Shown one piece after another: positions 16,467 through 25,494 of a DNA stretch of 64,000 bases. Each line of letters begins with the position of its first letter. Position 1 is the stretch's first letter. The DNA comes from an uncultured Blautia sp. (lineage in GTDB: Bacteria > Bacillota > Clostridia > Lachnospirales > Lachnospiraceae). The DNA lies in contig UQLX01000002.1 of assembly GCA_900541985.1 (NCBI GenBank), positions 124,001 through 188,000 of the forward strand, in the 5' to 3' direction. The position numbers were made by a program, and so were the translations under genes. Under the pieces are notes generated by a model. The model worked only from the letters and a program-made list of their open reading frames with translations, searched no databases and was not told the origin of the DNA.

Positions 16467-17256
16467 ACAGGATCACTCCTCTTGGGCATACATCCCTGCA
16501 TGCTCCGCAGTTAGTACATTTTTCATAATCAATATGCGCACAAAAGTCCGTAATCGTAATTGCACTGTTCGGGCAGGTCTTCTCACATTTCTTACAGCCG
16601 ATGCAGCCTGTTTCACAGGCAGAAGTCACTGCCTTGCCTTTGTCATGAGAACTGCAGCCAACAAACAGTTTCTGCTCATAAGGAACCAGTTCGATCAGAT
16701 GACGTGGACATTTTGCAACACATTTTCCGCAGGCCTTACATTTTTCTTTATCCACAACAGCCACTCCGTTCATTACATGAATGGCATCAAAAGGACAGAC
16801 CTTCACGCAGCTTCCAAATCCCATGCACCCATAAGAACAGCTTTTTGCTCCGCCGCCAGGAACGAAAGCCATCATCTCACAGTCTTCGACCCCTGTATAG
16901 TTATAATCTTCTTTTGTTTTGTCACAGGTTCCGGTACATTTTACAAAGGCCACCTGACGTTCTGTTTCCACAACCTCCTGCCCCATAATTCCCGCGATAA
17001 TCTTTCCCACCGGGTCTCCGCCCACCGGACAGCCGTTAACCGGCGCTTCGCCTCTGGCAATCGCAGCAGCCAGACCGTCGCAGCCGGGAAATCCACAGCC
17101 GCCGCAGTTGTTTCCCGGAAGTGCTTCACGGACAGCAACTTCCCTCTCATCCGTCTCAACTGCAAATTTTTTGCCGGCAACCCCAAGAAAGATACCGATA
17201 AAGAGGCCTACTGCCGCTACCACGACTGTCGCTATGATAATTGCTCCAATATTCAT
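16465..17256 (-). CDS. rnfB: Rnf complex iron-sulfur subunit B
   Basis: RnfB receives electrons from reduced ferredoxin in the membrane Rnf complex. The 263-residue protein has an N-terminal membrane helix (residues 5-28), the four-cysteine 4Fe-4S motif LPGNNCGGCGFPGC...GCPVGG, and multiple ferredoxin-type clusters: CSYGCMGFGSCVKVCPF, CKACGKCVAKCP, CIGCKKCEKTCP and CTNCGACRDVCP. It is the last gene of rnfCDGEAB and ends at the terminator. Confidence 0.97.
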   Translation of the reverse strand: MNIGAIIIATVVVAAVGLFIGIFLGVAGKKFAVETDEREVAVREALPGNNCGGCGFPGCDGLAAAIARGEAPVNGCPVGGDPVGKIIAGIMGQEVVETERQVAFVKCTGTCDKTKEDYNYTGVEDCEMMAFVPGGGAKSCSYGCMGFGSCVKVCPFDAIHVMNGVAVVDKEKCKACGKCVAKCPRHLIELVPYEQKLFVGCSSHDKGKAVTSACETGCIGCKKCEKTCPNSAITITDFCAHIDYEKCTNCGACRDVCPRGVIL

Positions 17257-17268
17257 ATTCCCGCCTCC

Positions 17269-17844
17269 TTATATCAATCCTGAAAATCCAAAAAATGCAA
17301 TAGCCATCAGTCCTGCCGTAATAAGGACGATGGGAAATCCCCGGAAGGATTCCGGAATGTCATTGTACTCGATTTTTTCACGGATACCCGCCATAACAAT
17401 AATAGACAGCGTAAAACCTACCGCTGTTGCAAAACCGTTCACGGTTCCCTGAAGGATATTATACTCCTTCTGTACATTGATCAGTGCCACACCAAGAACG
17501 GCACAGTTCGTTGTGATCAGAGGAAGGTAAACTCCCAGAGCCTGATACAGAGAAGGCATTGCTTTTTTAAGAAACATTTCCACAAACTGTACCAACGCTG
17601 CGATGACCAGGATAAACACAATGGTCTGCAGATATTCCATATGGGTTGGAACCAGGATAAACTGGTAGATCACGCTTGTCACAAAGGAAGAAAGTGTGAT
17701 AACAAAAATAACCGCACCGCCCATTCCTGCTGCGGTCTCTGTCTTTTTGGATACTCCCAAAAAAGGACAAAGTCCCAGAAACTGGCTTAAAACAACATTA
17801 TTTACAAGTGCAGAGCCAAGAATGATCAGCATAAGTTCTTTCAT
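17269..17844 (-). CDS. rnfA: Rnf complex membrane subunit A
   Basis: RnfA is an integral membrane subunit that with RnfE forms the core binding an intramembrane iron-sulfur cluster. The 191-residue protein has six predicted helices and the family motifs LVNNVVLSQFLGLCPFLGVS and TTNCAVLGVAL, each carrying the conserved cysteine. ATG at 17844 is chosen because it matches the family start (MKELMLIILGSALVNN), has AAGGAGG upstream, and overlaps the rnfE stop by one base (TGATG). Confidence 0.96.
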   Translation of the reverse strand: MKELMLIILGSALVNNVVLSQFLGLCPFLGVSKKTETAAGMGGAVIFVITLSSFVTSVIYQFILVPTHMEYLQTIVFILVIAALVQFVEMFLKKAMPSLYQALGVYLPLITTNCAVLGVALINVQKEYNILQGTVNGFATAVGFTLSIIVMAGIREKIEYNDIPESFRGFPIVLITAGLMAIAFFGFSGLI

Positions 17845-18557
17845 CAGTGTTTTCCTCCTTTGCACATAGTATTTCCGCAGGAAGCACAGGCACCGCCGCA
17901 TTTGTCCGGATTGCTTGGATCAATTCCTCTTTTTGCAGCGCCCAGTTTAAATCTGTTCTGAATCGCTGCCAGAAGAGCAAGCACAAAGAACGCTCCCGGA
18001 GCCAGAATAAAGATTGTAACGGGCTCATATCCCATTTTTCCCGCTGCGGCATCTGCAAGCGGAAGGATCTGATGTCCAAAAAGCTGTCCCGCTCCGATCA
18101 GCTCTCTTACCGCACCGATACAGGTAATACTCAGAGTAAACCCCAGTCCCATTCCAATACCGTCAAAGAGCGAAGGAAGTGGCGGATTTTTAGAGGCATA
18201 TGCCTCTGCGCGTCCAAGGATAATGCAGTTTACAACGATCAGAGGAATGTACAGACCCAAAGAGGCATAAAGTGCCGGAAGGAATCCCTCCAGCAGCATC
18301 TGTACGATCGTAACAAAAGATGCTACCACTACAATGAATGCCGGCATACGAACCCCATCCGGAATAAATTTCCGAAGCATGGAGATCAGAAGATTTGACG
18401 CTGCTAATACGGCAGTTGTGGTAAGTCCCATTCCAATTCCGTTTACAGCTGAGGTAGTGACCGCTAATGTGGGGCACATACCCAGCATCAGCACAAAAGT
18501 AGGATTTTCTTTTATGATACCATTAATCAGACGTTCTGATGGTGTATTCGCTTTCAT
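17844..18557 (-). CDS. rnfE: Rnf complex membrane subunit E
   Basis: RnfE is homologous to RnfA and pairs with it in inverted membrane topology. The 237-residue protein has about six helices, with NPTFVLMLGMCPTLAVT and IVVNCIILGRAEAYAS as the two cysteine motifs. After the last helix is a cytoplasmic tail with a cysteine group (DKCGGACASCGNTMCKGG), an extension found in several Clostridia but not in proteobacterial RnfE; its role is unknown. It is coupled by ATGA overlap with rnfG and TGATG with rnfA. Confidence 0.96.
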   Translation of the reverse strand: MKANTPSERLINGIIKENPTFVLMLGMCPTLAVTTSAVNGIGMGLTTTAVLAASNLLISMLRKFIPDGVRMPAFIVVVASFVTIVQMLLEGFLPALYASLGLYIPLIVVNCIILGRAEAYASKNPPLPSLFDGIGMGLGFTLSITCIGAVRELIGAGQLFGHQILPLADAAAGKMGYEPVTIFILAPGAFFVLALLAAIQNRFKLGAAKRGIDPSNPDKCGGACASCGNTMCKGGKH

Positions 18558-19162
18558 TGTGCTCCCCCTTCCATATACTGAAATGCACAGAGACCTGCAT
18601 TGACGCCGTTTGTCATGGCATTTGTGGTTATCGTGGCGCCACTTAAGGCATCGATCTCATCTTCTGAAGATGCACCGTTTTTTGTATAAATAAATTTCTC
18701 CACTTTTTTGTTTTTAAACTGATCTTTAAAAGCATCTGTATCTGCTTTCATTCCGAGACCGGCAGTCTCACCGATAGACAAAATGGAGATTCCATTCAAT
18801 GTACCGTCATTCTGTACACCCATGGCAAACTGGATATCTCCACCATAGCCTTCTGAAGTGGTTACAGTAAAAGCATAGCCGATTTCATTATCCAATGCAT
18901 CCAGGGCAGTCATAACCTCATCGATATTCTGAGCGCCATAGCCATTTTCACTAAGCACCCCCGCAAGTTCTTCCGCCTTATCTCCCAGCACAACCTCACC
19001 AAAGCTTTCTGCTTCCGGGAAAACTGCTTTATATGCCTCCTGTTTTGCCTTCAGCTTCTGCTGAGCAATGGGATCCGCTGTAATATCCTGAACAACGCCC
19101 AAAGCCAGTCCGGCTACCAGTGTGATCACTGTAATTGAAACTGTATCTTTTAAGATGCTCAT
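18554..19162 (-). CDS. rnfG: Rnf complex FMN-binding subunit G
   Basis: RnfG is membrane anchored and carries FMN covalently attached to a threonine on the outer side. The 202-residue protein has an N-terminal membrane helix (residues 9-28) and the FMN attachment motif DALSGATITTNAM, in which the threonine of SGAT is the expected site. Upstream, IGETAGLGMKAD is typical of the FMN-binding domain. Start and stop both overlap neighbours in ATGA arrangement. Confidence 0.96.
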   Translation of the reverse strand: MSILKDTVSITVITLVAGLALGVVQDITADPIAQQKLKAKQEAYKAVFPEAESFGEVVLGDKAEELAGVLSENGYGAQNIDEVMTALDALDNEIGYAFTVTTSEGYGGDIQFAMGVQNDGTLNGISILSIGETAGLGMKADTDAFKDQFKNKKVEKFIYTKNGASSEDEIDALSGATITTNAMTNGVNAGLCAFQYMEGGAQ

Positions 19163-20139
19163 GCTTTTTTCCCTCCTTTTCCAAATGCCACCGGATAGGT
19201 AGCCTTTTCGATAAGCGGAACCAGAAGGTTACAGAAGATTATTGCATAGGAAACACCTTCTGCGGATCCGCCAAAAAGACGGAACACAGCAGTTACCACG
19301 CCAAGACAACAGCCATAAACCAGCTGTCCTTTCCAGGTGATCGGTGTTGTTACATAATCTGTAGCCATAAACCATGCCCCCAGCATCAGTCCGCCTCCAA
19401 ACAGGTGACTCATGAGGTAATTTCCATCAAACCCCATTCCGCTGCACAGCATATAGATTACGACAAATACAGTAAAGCTTCCGATATATGTAAGAGGAAT
19501 TTTAAGATCAATGATCTTAAATGCCAGAAGGATCACTGCACCTGCCAGAATCGCCAGTGCCGAGGTCTCTCCAATCGTTCCCTGGATATTTCCAAGAAAA
19601 AGATTTTTTACCGGAACAGAGCTTCCTTCTATAAATCCCTGCGCCTTCAATGCTGCCAGAGGCGTTGCACCCGTAACCGTATCCACAGCGCCGCGAAAAC
19701 TGTCTGATACTGCAAAATCCGTCATTCTGCCTGCAAAAGAAATCATCAGGAAGCATCTTCCTGCCAGTGCCGGATTCATAAAGTTCTGACCCAGGCCTCC
19801 AAAAAGCTGTTTCACCACAATAATTGCAAATGCGCTGCCCAGTACCGGCATCCACAGCGGGATCTGAGGAGGCATATTCAGCGCAAGCAGCAATCCTGTA
19901 ACTACTGCACTGAAATCCGTGATCGTATTGGGTTTATGCATCAGTTTGTCATAAATCCATTCAAAAAACACACTGGAAGCAACTGTCACTGCAACGACCA
20001 GAAGCGCACGAAATCCGAAATTCCAGATTCCAAATAACGTTGCAGGAAGAAGGGCAACCACTACCAGCTGCATAATTCTGCCTGTTGTCATCTTATCCCT
20101 TACATGTGGATTTGACGACACATTATACTTTTGTTCCAT
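19159..20139 (-). CDS. rnfD: Rnf complex membrane subunit D
   Basis: RnfD is a multi-helix membrane subunit with covalently bound FMN and a proposed ion channel role. The 326-residue protein has about nine to ten helices and the FMN motif DTVTGATPLAALK. ATG at 20139 (MEQKYNVSSNPHVRDK) matches the family start and places the gene 13 bases after rnfC; an earlier in-frame start within rnfC is less likely. The FGGLGQNFMNPALAGRCFLM segment is typical of RnfD/NqrB. Confidence 0.96.
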   Translation of the reverse strand: MEQKYNVSSNPHVRDKMTTGRIMQLVVVALLPATLFGIWNFGFRALLVVAVTVASSVFFEWIYDKLMHKPNTITDFSAVVTGLLLALNMPPQIPLWMPVLGSAFAIIVVKQLFGGLGQNFMNPALAGRCFLMISFAGRMTDFAVSDSFRGAVDTVTGATPLAALKAQGFIEGSSVPVKNLFLGNIQGTIGETSALAILAGAVILLAFKIIDLKIPLTYIGSFTVFVVIYMLCSGMGFDGNYLMSHLFGGGLMLGAWFMATDYVTTPITWKGQLVYGCCLGVVTAVFRLFGGSAEGVSYAIIFCNLLVPLIEKATYPVAFGKGGKKA

Positions 20140-20152
20140 TCCTCTACCTCCC

Positions 20153-21475
20153 CTATTTCTTCCTGCGGCTGGCAAGAACCATTTTCCGCATGGACTTGAT
20201 GCTCTGTGTCAGCGGTCTTTTTGCCGGACAGACATAGCTGCAGCAGCCACATTCACAACATTCCATTCCATTTAATTTCTCAAACCCTGCCATATCTCCT
20301 CTTTCTGCCAGAGTCGCAAGACGTGCCGGAAGCACATGCCCCGGGCATACACTCACACAGCGACCGCAGTTGATGCATGCGGTCATCTGTTTTCTGGATT
20401 CAGAGACTGCATCATGTTCAAGACACAAAAATGCAGAGGTTGTTTTTACGCAGGGAACGTGAAGGTCATACATGGCAAACCCCATCATGGGGCCGCCTGA
20501 GATCACCTTCACAGCCTCTGTCTTCAGACCGCCGGCCGCCTCAATCAGCTCCTCCATATTCGTTCCCGTAAGAACAGTGAAGTTTTTGGGATTTGTAACA
20601 GCATCTCCGGTCACTGTTACAATCCTGCTCATCACAGGACGCCCGAGTATCACTGCTTTGTAGATGGCAACTACCGTATCAATATTATCCACTACACAGC
20701 CCACATCTGCCGGAAGCATGGAGGAATTGATTTCTCTTCCTGTTGCGGCATAGATCAGTGTGCGTTCTCCGCCCTGAGGATATTTGGTCATAACTTCCCG
20801 GACCTCCATCCGCGGGCTGTCCTTCACCAGTTCTTTCATTTTGGCAATGCAGTCCGGTTTATTATCCTCAATACAAATATAACCTTTTGCATGATCAAAG
20901 AGTTTCAGGATAATCTCCAGTCCTGCAACTACTTTCTCAGGCTCCTCCAACATTCTTCTGTAATCACTGGTAAGATAAGGTTCACACTCCGCACCGTTTA
21001 CAAGTACATGTTCAATCTTGTCCGGTTCTTTCGGTGAAAGCTTTACATGAGTGGGAAAACCGGCGCCTCCCATTCCTACCACTCCGCCTTCTCTGATCCT
21101 GGAGATAATCTCTTCTCTGGAAAGAGAGGAAAGCTCAGCGGTATGGAATTCCGCTTCCTCATACTGCTGATCGTTTTCGATAATGATCGAATCGACCATA
21201 CTTCCTGTAGCTGTCAGTCTTTTTTCAATCCCTTTTACCGTTCCGGAAACAGAAGCATGAAGCGGAACAGATACAAAACCGTTTGCCTCTGCAATTTTCT
21301 GCCCTGCAAGTACATGATCCCCCTTACTCACACAGGCAGCGGAAGGTGCTCCAATGTGCTGAGACAGAGGATAGACCATTTCTCCCTTTGGAAGATACTT
21401 TTCAATCGGACTGTTCTTTGACAGTTCCTTGCCATCATAGGGATGGATCCCACCCTTAAAGGTAAGCTTTCCCAT
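20153..21475 (-). CDS. rnfC: Rnf complex NADH-binding subunit C
   Basis: RnfC is the cytoplasmic subunit that exchanges electrons with NAD+. The 440-residue protein begins GGIHPYDGKELSKN, has a lipoyl-like N-terminal domain, the Nuo51-type NADH/FMN region with GVVGMGGAGFPTHVKL and VLVNGAECEPYL, and two 4Fe-4S motifs (CINCGRCVSVCP and CCECGCCSYVCP). It is the first gene of rnfCDGEAB. Upstream, 22 bases separate it from a CmpB-like gene and no promoter is obvious, so co-transcription with that gene is possible. Confidence 0.97.
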   Translation of the reverse strand: MGKLTFKGGIHPYDGKELSKNSPIEKYLPKGEMVYPLSQHIGAPSAACVSKGDHVLAGQKIAEANGFVSVPLHASVSGTVKGIEKRLTATGSMVDSIIIENDQQYEEAEFHTAELSSLSREEIISRIREGGVVGMGGAGFPTHVKLSPKEPDKIEHVLVNGAECEPYLTSDYRRMLEEPEKVVAGLEIILKLFDHAKGYICIEDNKPDCIAKMKELVKDSPRMEVREVMTKYPQGGERTLIYAATGREINSSMLPADVGCVVDNIDTVVAIYKAVILGRPVMSRIVTVTGDAVTNPKNFTVLTGTNMEELIEAAGGLKTEAVKVISGGPMMGFAMYDLHVPCVKTTSAFLCLEHDAVSESRKQMTACINCGRCVSVCPGHVLPARLATLAERGDMAGFEKLNGMECCECGCCSYVCPAKRPLTQSIKSMRKMVLASRRKK

Positions 21476-21497
21476 ATATATTTCCTCCTTTTAAAAG

Positions 21498-22358
21498 TTA
21501 TTTATGATCTTTCTTATGGCGCATACGGTATCCGCGGTTCAGATTCGGATAAGACTTAAGAAAACGTCTGGTATTACCTTTTGTTCTGGCAACCAGAGCT
21601 TTTCTGTAAGCATGAAGCTCCTCTGTCAGTTCCTTACGCAGTGCAAGACGTTTTTCTGTAAGTGCATGCAGAATTTCCGCATCTTCAATTTTCTCCCTTA
21701 CAGAATCAAGAGAAGCACCTCTGGGCAATTCCAGATTTTCCAGGCGCATGTTCACCTTCAACATAAGCTCCACCTGCTTCTTTTCCAGTTCCTCTTCCCA
21801 GTATGGAATTCGTTCTTTCAAATGGAAAGCCGCTGCTGCGGAACCGCTGAAATCTGCCAGATACGCAGCCGAAATAACACAGACTCCGATTTTTCCTGCA
21901 ATTACCGGATAAAAGCTTACCAGATCCTCTACAAGCGGATGAAGAACACGAAACAGGATCACAGTGAATACTCCCCAGCCAAGAGAGGCTCCCAGGCAGA
22001 TCCTTCCCTGAAAATTAAATTTATTATCACTGTAATCCCACCAGGAAGTATGAAAGATACTTTCCATAAGAACCGCCGTGACATATTCCAGCAATGTGGC
22101 AACCACAATGCCCCCTAAGAACAGAAATAAAAGCTGATCCTCCAACGGTTTCAGAATCAGATAAACCGATATTGCTCCAAAACCGTAAATCGTACAGACT
22201 GGTCCGCTGACAAAGCCACGGTTTATAAATTCGCCACGTTTTACAGATACATAAAAGGTCTCCCATATCCATCCGAAAAAGCTGTAAATAAAAAACCAGT
22301 TTATGATATGATAAAGGTCTACTCCGTTAATTGTAAGTTCCCATACAGACATGAACAA
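21498..22358 (-). CDS. Putative ABC transporter permease, CmpB family membrane protein
   Basis: The 286-residue protein has about five transmembrane helices in residues 10-175, with FFIYSFFGWIWETFYVS, FVSGPVCTIYGFGA and SWWDYSDNKFNFQGRICL blocks that mark the CmpB/DUF1113 family, named as an ABC-permease domain but without known substrate. After the membrane part is a charged cytoplasmic region (about 185-286) predicted helical and ending in basic residues. No ATPase gene is adjacent. It lies 22 bases upstream of rnfC in the same direction. Confidence 0.8.
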   Translation of the reverse strand: MFMSVWELTINGVDLYHIINWFFIYSFFGWIWETFYVSVKRGEFINRGFVSGPVCTIYGFGAISVYLILKPLEDQLLFLFLGGIVVATLLEYVTAVLMESIFHTSWWDYSDNKFNFQGRICLGASLGWGVFTVILFRVLHPLVEDLVSFYPVIAGKIGVCVISAAYLADFSGSAAAAFHLKERIPYWEEELEKKQVELMLKVNMRLENLELPRGASLDSVREKIEDAEILHALTEKRLALRKELTEELHAYRKALVARTKGNTRRFLKSYPNLNRGYRMRHKKDHK

Positions 22359-22478
22359 ACCTCCGTCTTTTGATATTTTTCATGTATATACTATAACTCA
22401 ATTTATGAAAAAATTCACTATTGTTTTTTTGTTTTTTTGTGTATAATTAAATACAATCAGGAAAGGAATGTTAAAAAT

Positions 22479-23495
22479 ATGATTGTTAAAAAAATGCCTA
22501 TTTTAAAGGGGTTTCTGTCTCTTGAGTATGTTAAAAAATTATCGAATTTTGTCTCTTTTTCCTGTGGTGACAACCCTGTTTTTTACGATATAGAAACCAC
22601 CGGACTATCACGATATTCCACTTTTTTATATCTCATTGGCGCGGCAGTGTGGGAAAATGGAAACTGGTCTCTCTATCAGTGGATGACAGAAAGGGAAGAA
22701 GAAGAGAAAGCGCTTCTTTGCACTTTTTCTGATTTTATAAAAAGCGCCACCTGCACCATACAGTACAATGGAAACAAGTTCGATGAACCCTACTTGAAAG
22801 AACGTTATAAAATACACAATCTTCCATGTCCTCTCGTCCATCTGCCTGCTCTTGATCTGTATCAGGAACTTTTTTCCTGCAAAAAACTGCTGATGCTGTC
22901 AAAAATGAAGCAGCCGGATCTGGAAAACTTCCTTGGTATAAACACCCGGGTCTGCTGCGATGGCCGGGAGTGTATCCGCCTTTACAGGACGTATTCCCGA
23001 AATCCGGATCCGAATCTTCTGAAAATGATCACAGGGCATAATCAGGAGGATCTTGCGGGGCTTGGAGCCATCTACTCCATGCTTGCCTACCGCGCACTGT
23101 TCACAGGCATATACGAACCATTAACAGCGTCTGTCGAAAAAGCAGAACTACTGATCCGCTTCACGCTCCCGTTTTCAGTCCCGGCTCCTGTATCTAAAAA
23201 AGGAAATGGCTATTATTTTTCCTGCGAAGGTACAAAAGGAGCTCTCCTGGCAGAGGTGAAGGACAAGCGGATCCGAATGTACTATCCGGACTATAAAAAT
23301 TATGATTATATTCCCCGGGAGGATGCCGCAATCCCCAAAGTATTAAGTCGTTATATGGATAAAGGCAGCAGACAGGCTGCCAGACCGGAAACCTGTTATA
23401 CATGGATTTTCTGTGATGAATCTTTTCTTAAAGACAAAAAAAAGCAGAAACAGTATCTAAATCATACTGTTCCCTGCCTTTTAAATCTGAACTGA
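22479..23495 (+). CDS. YprB-like ribonuclease H-fold (DEDD) exonuclease domain protein
   Basis: The 338-residue protein has an N-terminal RNase H-like domain with acidic motif FYDIETTGLSRYSTFLYLIG, a middle YNGNKFDEPYL motif and GHNQEDLAGLGAIYSML near residue 190-205, the acidic residues expected for a two-metal DEDD exonuclease. The C-terminal part (about 230-338) is a less conserved domain. The closest known layout is Bacillus YprB. The start is ATG at 22479 after AGGAAAGGA; the apparent earlier start has no site. It is divergent from the CmpB-like gene. Confidence 0.85.
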   Translation: MIVKKMPILKGFLSLEYVKKLSNFVSFSCGDNPVFYDIETTGLSRYSTFLYLIGAAVWENGNWSLYQWMTEREEEEKALLCTFSDFIKSATCTIQYNGNKFDEPYLKERYKIHNLPCPLVHLPALDLYQELFSCKKLLMLSKMKQPDLENFLGINTRVCCDGRECIRLYRTYSRNPDPNLLKMITGHNQEDLAGLGAIYSMLAYRALFTGIYEPLTASVEKAELLIRFTLPFSVPAPVSKKGNGYYFSCEGTKGALLAEVKDKRIRMYYPDYKNYDYIPREDAAIPKVLSRYMDKGSRQAARPETCYTWIFCDESFLKDKKKQKQYLNHTVPCLLNLN

Positions 23496-23496
23496 C

Positions 23497-23526
23497 AAAA
23501 CCGACTGTATAAATACAGTCGGTTTT
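23497..23526. terminator. Bidirectional terminator between the YprB-like gene and the S1 gene
   Basis: A perfect 13-bp stem (23497-23509 with 23514-23526) around a TAAA loop, with A/T tracts on both ends, lies between two convergent genes. Confidence 0.92.
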
Positions 23527-23557
23527 ATATTATAAGCTAATTATCCTAAAGGAAAAA

Positions 23558-24631
23558 TTACTCTGCGTCATCTGCAGCCGGAGCCTCAAGAGCTTTCATG
23601 CTGAGACTGATCTTCTTGTCTTCGCCGTTGAAATCAACAACTTTAGCCTGAATTTCCTGACCGATGGAAAGGACATCTGACGGTTTTGCAACATGTTCTC
23701 TGGAAATCTGAGATACATGAAGAAGTGCATCGATTCCAGGTGCAAGCTCAACGAAAGCACCGAAATCAGTCATACGTGCAACTTTACCTTCTACTACATT
23801 ACCTACTGCAAATTTCTCTGCAGCAGTCAGCCACGGATTCTCTTCCGGGAATTTCAGAGAAAGTGCAATCTTGTCTCCGTTGATTTCCTTGATGAGAACC
23901 TTAACTTCTTCGCCTACTGTAAAGACTTTCTTCGGATTCTCCACTCTGCCCCAGGACATCTCGGAAATATGAAGAAGGCCATCAGCGCCGCCCAGATCAA
24001 TGAATGCACCAAAATCAGTTACATTCTTAACCACACCTGTTACCACGTCGCCTGCATGGATTCTCTCCATAAGCTCTTTCTGCTTCTCAGCCTTCTCAGC
24101 AAGAAGAAGCTGCTTGCGGTTACCAATGATACGGCGTCTTCTGGGATTAAACTCGGTAATAACAAATTCGATTTCCTGATCTGCATACTTGGAAAGATCT
24201 CTTTCATAAGTATCAGATACAAGGCTTGCAGGAATAAATACTCTTGCTTCCTCAACGTTTACACAAAGACCGCCATCCAGTACCTGTGTTACAGGTGCTT
24301 TCAGTACTTCCTGAGACTCAAATGCAGCTTCCAGACGTTTATTGCCTTTTTCTGCAGCAAGTCTCTTATAAGTAAGGATCACCTGGCCCTCACCATCGTT
24401 CACCTTGAGAACCTTGGCTTCCATTGTGTCACCTACATGCACTGCATCTGCAAGTACAAGTGAGCTGTCATTAGAATACTCGCTCTTAGTGATGATACCG
24501 TCTGCTTTATAGCCGATATTCAGGATGATCTCATCTTCTTTTACATCGATGACGGTACCCTGCACGATCTCTCCATTTCTGATAGTTTTTACGGAATCTT
24601 CCAGCATCTGTTCAAAACTTAACTCTGACAT
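23558..24631 (-). CDS. S1 RNA-binding domain protein (ribosomal protein S1 homologue)
   Basis: The 357-residue protein has four S1 (OB-fold) repeats, roughly residues 18-88, 105-170, 190-260 and 275-345; repeats three and four carry the classic VTDFGAFIDLGGADGLLHISE and MTDFGAFVELAPGIDALLHVSQ. It may help mRNA binding by the ribosome, although low-GC bacteria do not need S1 in the proteobacterial way. The ATG at 24631 has GAGGAGG before it inside the ispH end, so it overlaps ispH by 20 bases. In some Clostridia ispH and S1 are one fused protein. Confidence 0.9.
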   Translation of the reverse strand: MSELSFEQMLEDSVKTIRNGEIVQGTVIDVKEDEIILNIGYKADGIITKSEYSNDSSLVLADAVHVGDTMEAKVLKVNDGEGQVILTYKRLAAEKGNKRLEAAFESQEVLKAPVTQVLDGGLCVNVEEARVFIPASLVSDTYERDLSKYADQEIEFVITEFNPRRRRIIGNRKQLLLAEKAEKQKELMERIHAGDVVTGVVKNVTDFGAFIDLGGADGLLHISEMSWGRVENPKKVFTVGEEVKVLIKEINGDKIALSLKFPEENPWLTAAEKFAVGNVVEGKVARMTDFGAFVELAPGIDALLHVSQISREHVAKPSDVLSIGQEIQAKVVDFNGEDKKISLSMKALEAPAADDAE

Positions 24632-25478
24632 GTTCTTGAACCTCCTCAATAATTTTCTTTGGGGTGGACGCCCCTGCTGTAATACCTACATAACTACTGC
24701 GATGGAACATTTCAGAATCCAAGTCTACAGGTGTTTGTATATAGTAAGTATTTCCACATTCCTCTTTACATATTTCAAACAGCTTTTGAGTATTGGAACT
24801 ATGTCTGCCACCGATGACAAGCATAGTGTCTACCTCTCCGGCTATGGATTTTGCTTCTTTCTGCCGTTCTTCGGTAGCATTACAAATAGTGTTTAAAATA
24901 TTGTCAATATTTAAAACATTATTATCATACCTCTTTTTGCAGAGAATTTCAACTAATTCTTTGAATTTGTTGTAATTAAATGTCGTCTGCGATACAACAC
25001 AGGGGATTCTTTCCGGATCCGGAAGGAATTTTTCCGCTTCTTCTCTGTTTTTAAGGACTGTACAGGATCCCTGACACCAGCCGCATATCCCCTTTACCTC
25101 CGGGTGCTCCGGATCACCGAAGACAATAATCTGCTTTCCGGCTCTGCTTTCTCTCTCTACGATTCTGTGGATCTTCAGCACAAAAGGACAGGTTACATCC
25201 ACAAAGGAAAGACCTGCATTCTTAAGCTCATCATATACACTGCGCCCCACTCCGTGAGAACGTATTACTACAGTGCCTTCATGAATGTGTGGAATATCTT
25301 CCTCACTAATCACTGTTACTCCTTTTTTTTCCAGATCAGAGACAACCTCCTCATTGTGGATGATAGGCCCTAATGTATAAATGGGAGCAACCCCTTCTCC
25401 GATCAGCTCATACACTCTGTCTACAGCTCGTTTTACACCAAAGCAAAATCCAGCAGTTTTTGCAGTCTTAACCTTCAT
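24612..25478 (-). CDS. ispH: 4-hydroxy-3-methylbut-2-enyl diphosphate reductase
   Basis: IspH makes the last step of the MEP isoprenoid pathway, reducing HMBPP to IPP and DMAPP with a 4Fe-4S cluster. The 288-residue protein has the three cluster cysteines in AGFCFGVKRAV, VDVTCPFVLKIH and NTICNATEERQ, and the substrate residues in GPIIHNEEVV and VIRSHGVG. ATG at 25478 is preferred over a TTG three codons upstream because GAGG lies at good distance. It lies in a BaiN-cmk-ispH-S1 run, common in Clostridia. Confidence 0.97.
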   Translation of the reverse strand: MKVKTAKTAGFCFGVKRAVDRVYELIGEGVAPIYTLGPIIHNEEVVSDLEKKGVTVISEEDIPHIHEGTVVIRSHGVGRSVYDELKNAGLSFVDVTCPFVLKIHRIVERESRAGKQIIVFGDPEHPEVKGICGWCQGSCTVLKNREEAEKFLPDPERIPCVVSQTTFNYNKFKELVEILCKKRYDNNVLNIDNILNTICNATEERQKEAKSIAGEVDTMLVIGGRHSSNTQKLFEICKEECGNTYYIQTPVDLDSEMFHRSSYVGITAGASTPKKIIEEVQEHVRVKF

Positions 25479-25494
25479 TTTTCCCAACCTCGTT

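Noticed and set aside
23497..23526. Possible small RNA between the YprB-like and S1 genes
   Set aside because: It is a simple bidirectional terminator hairpin.
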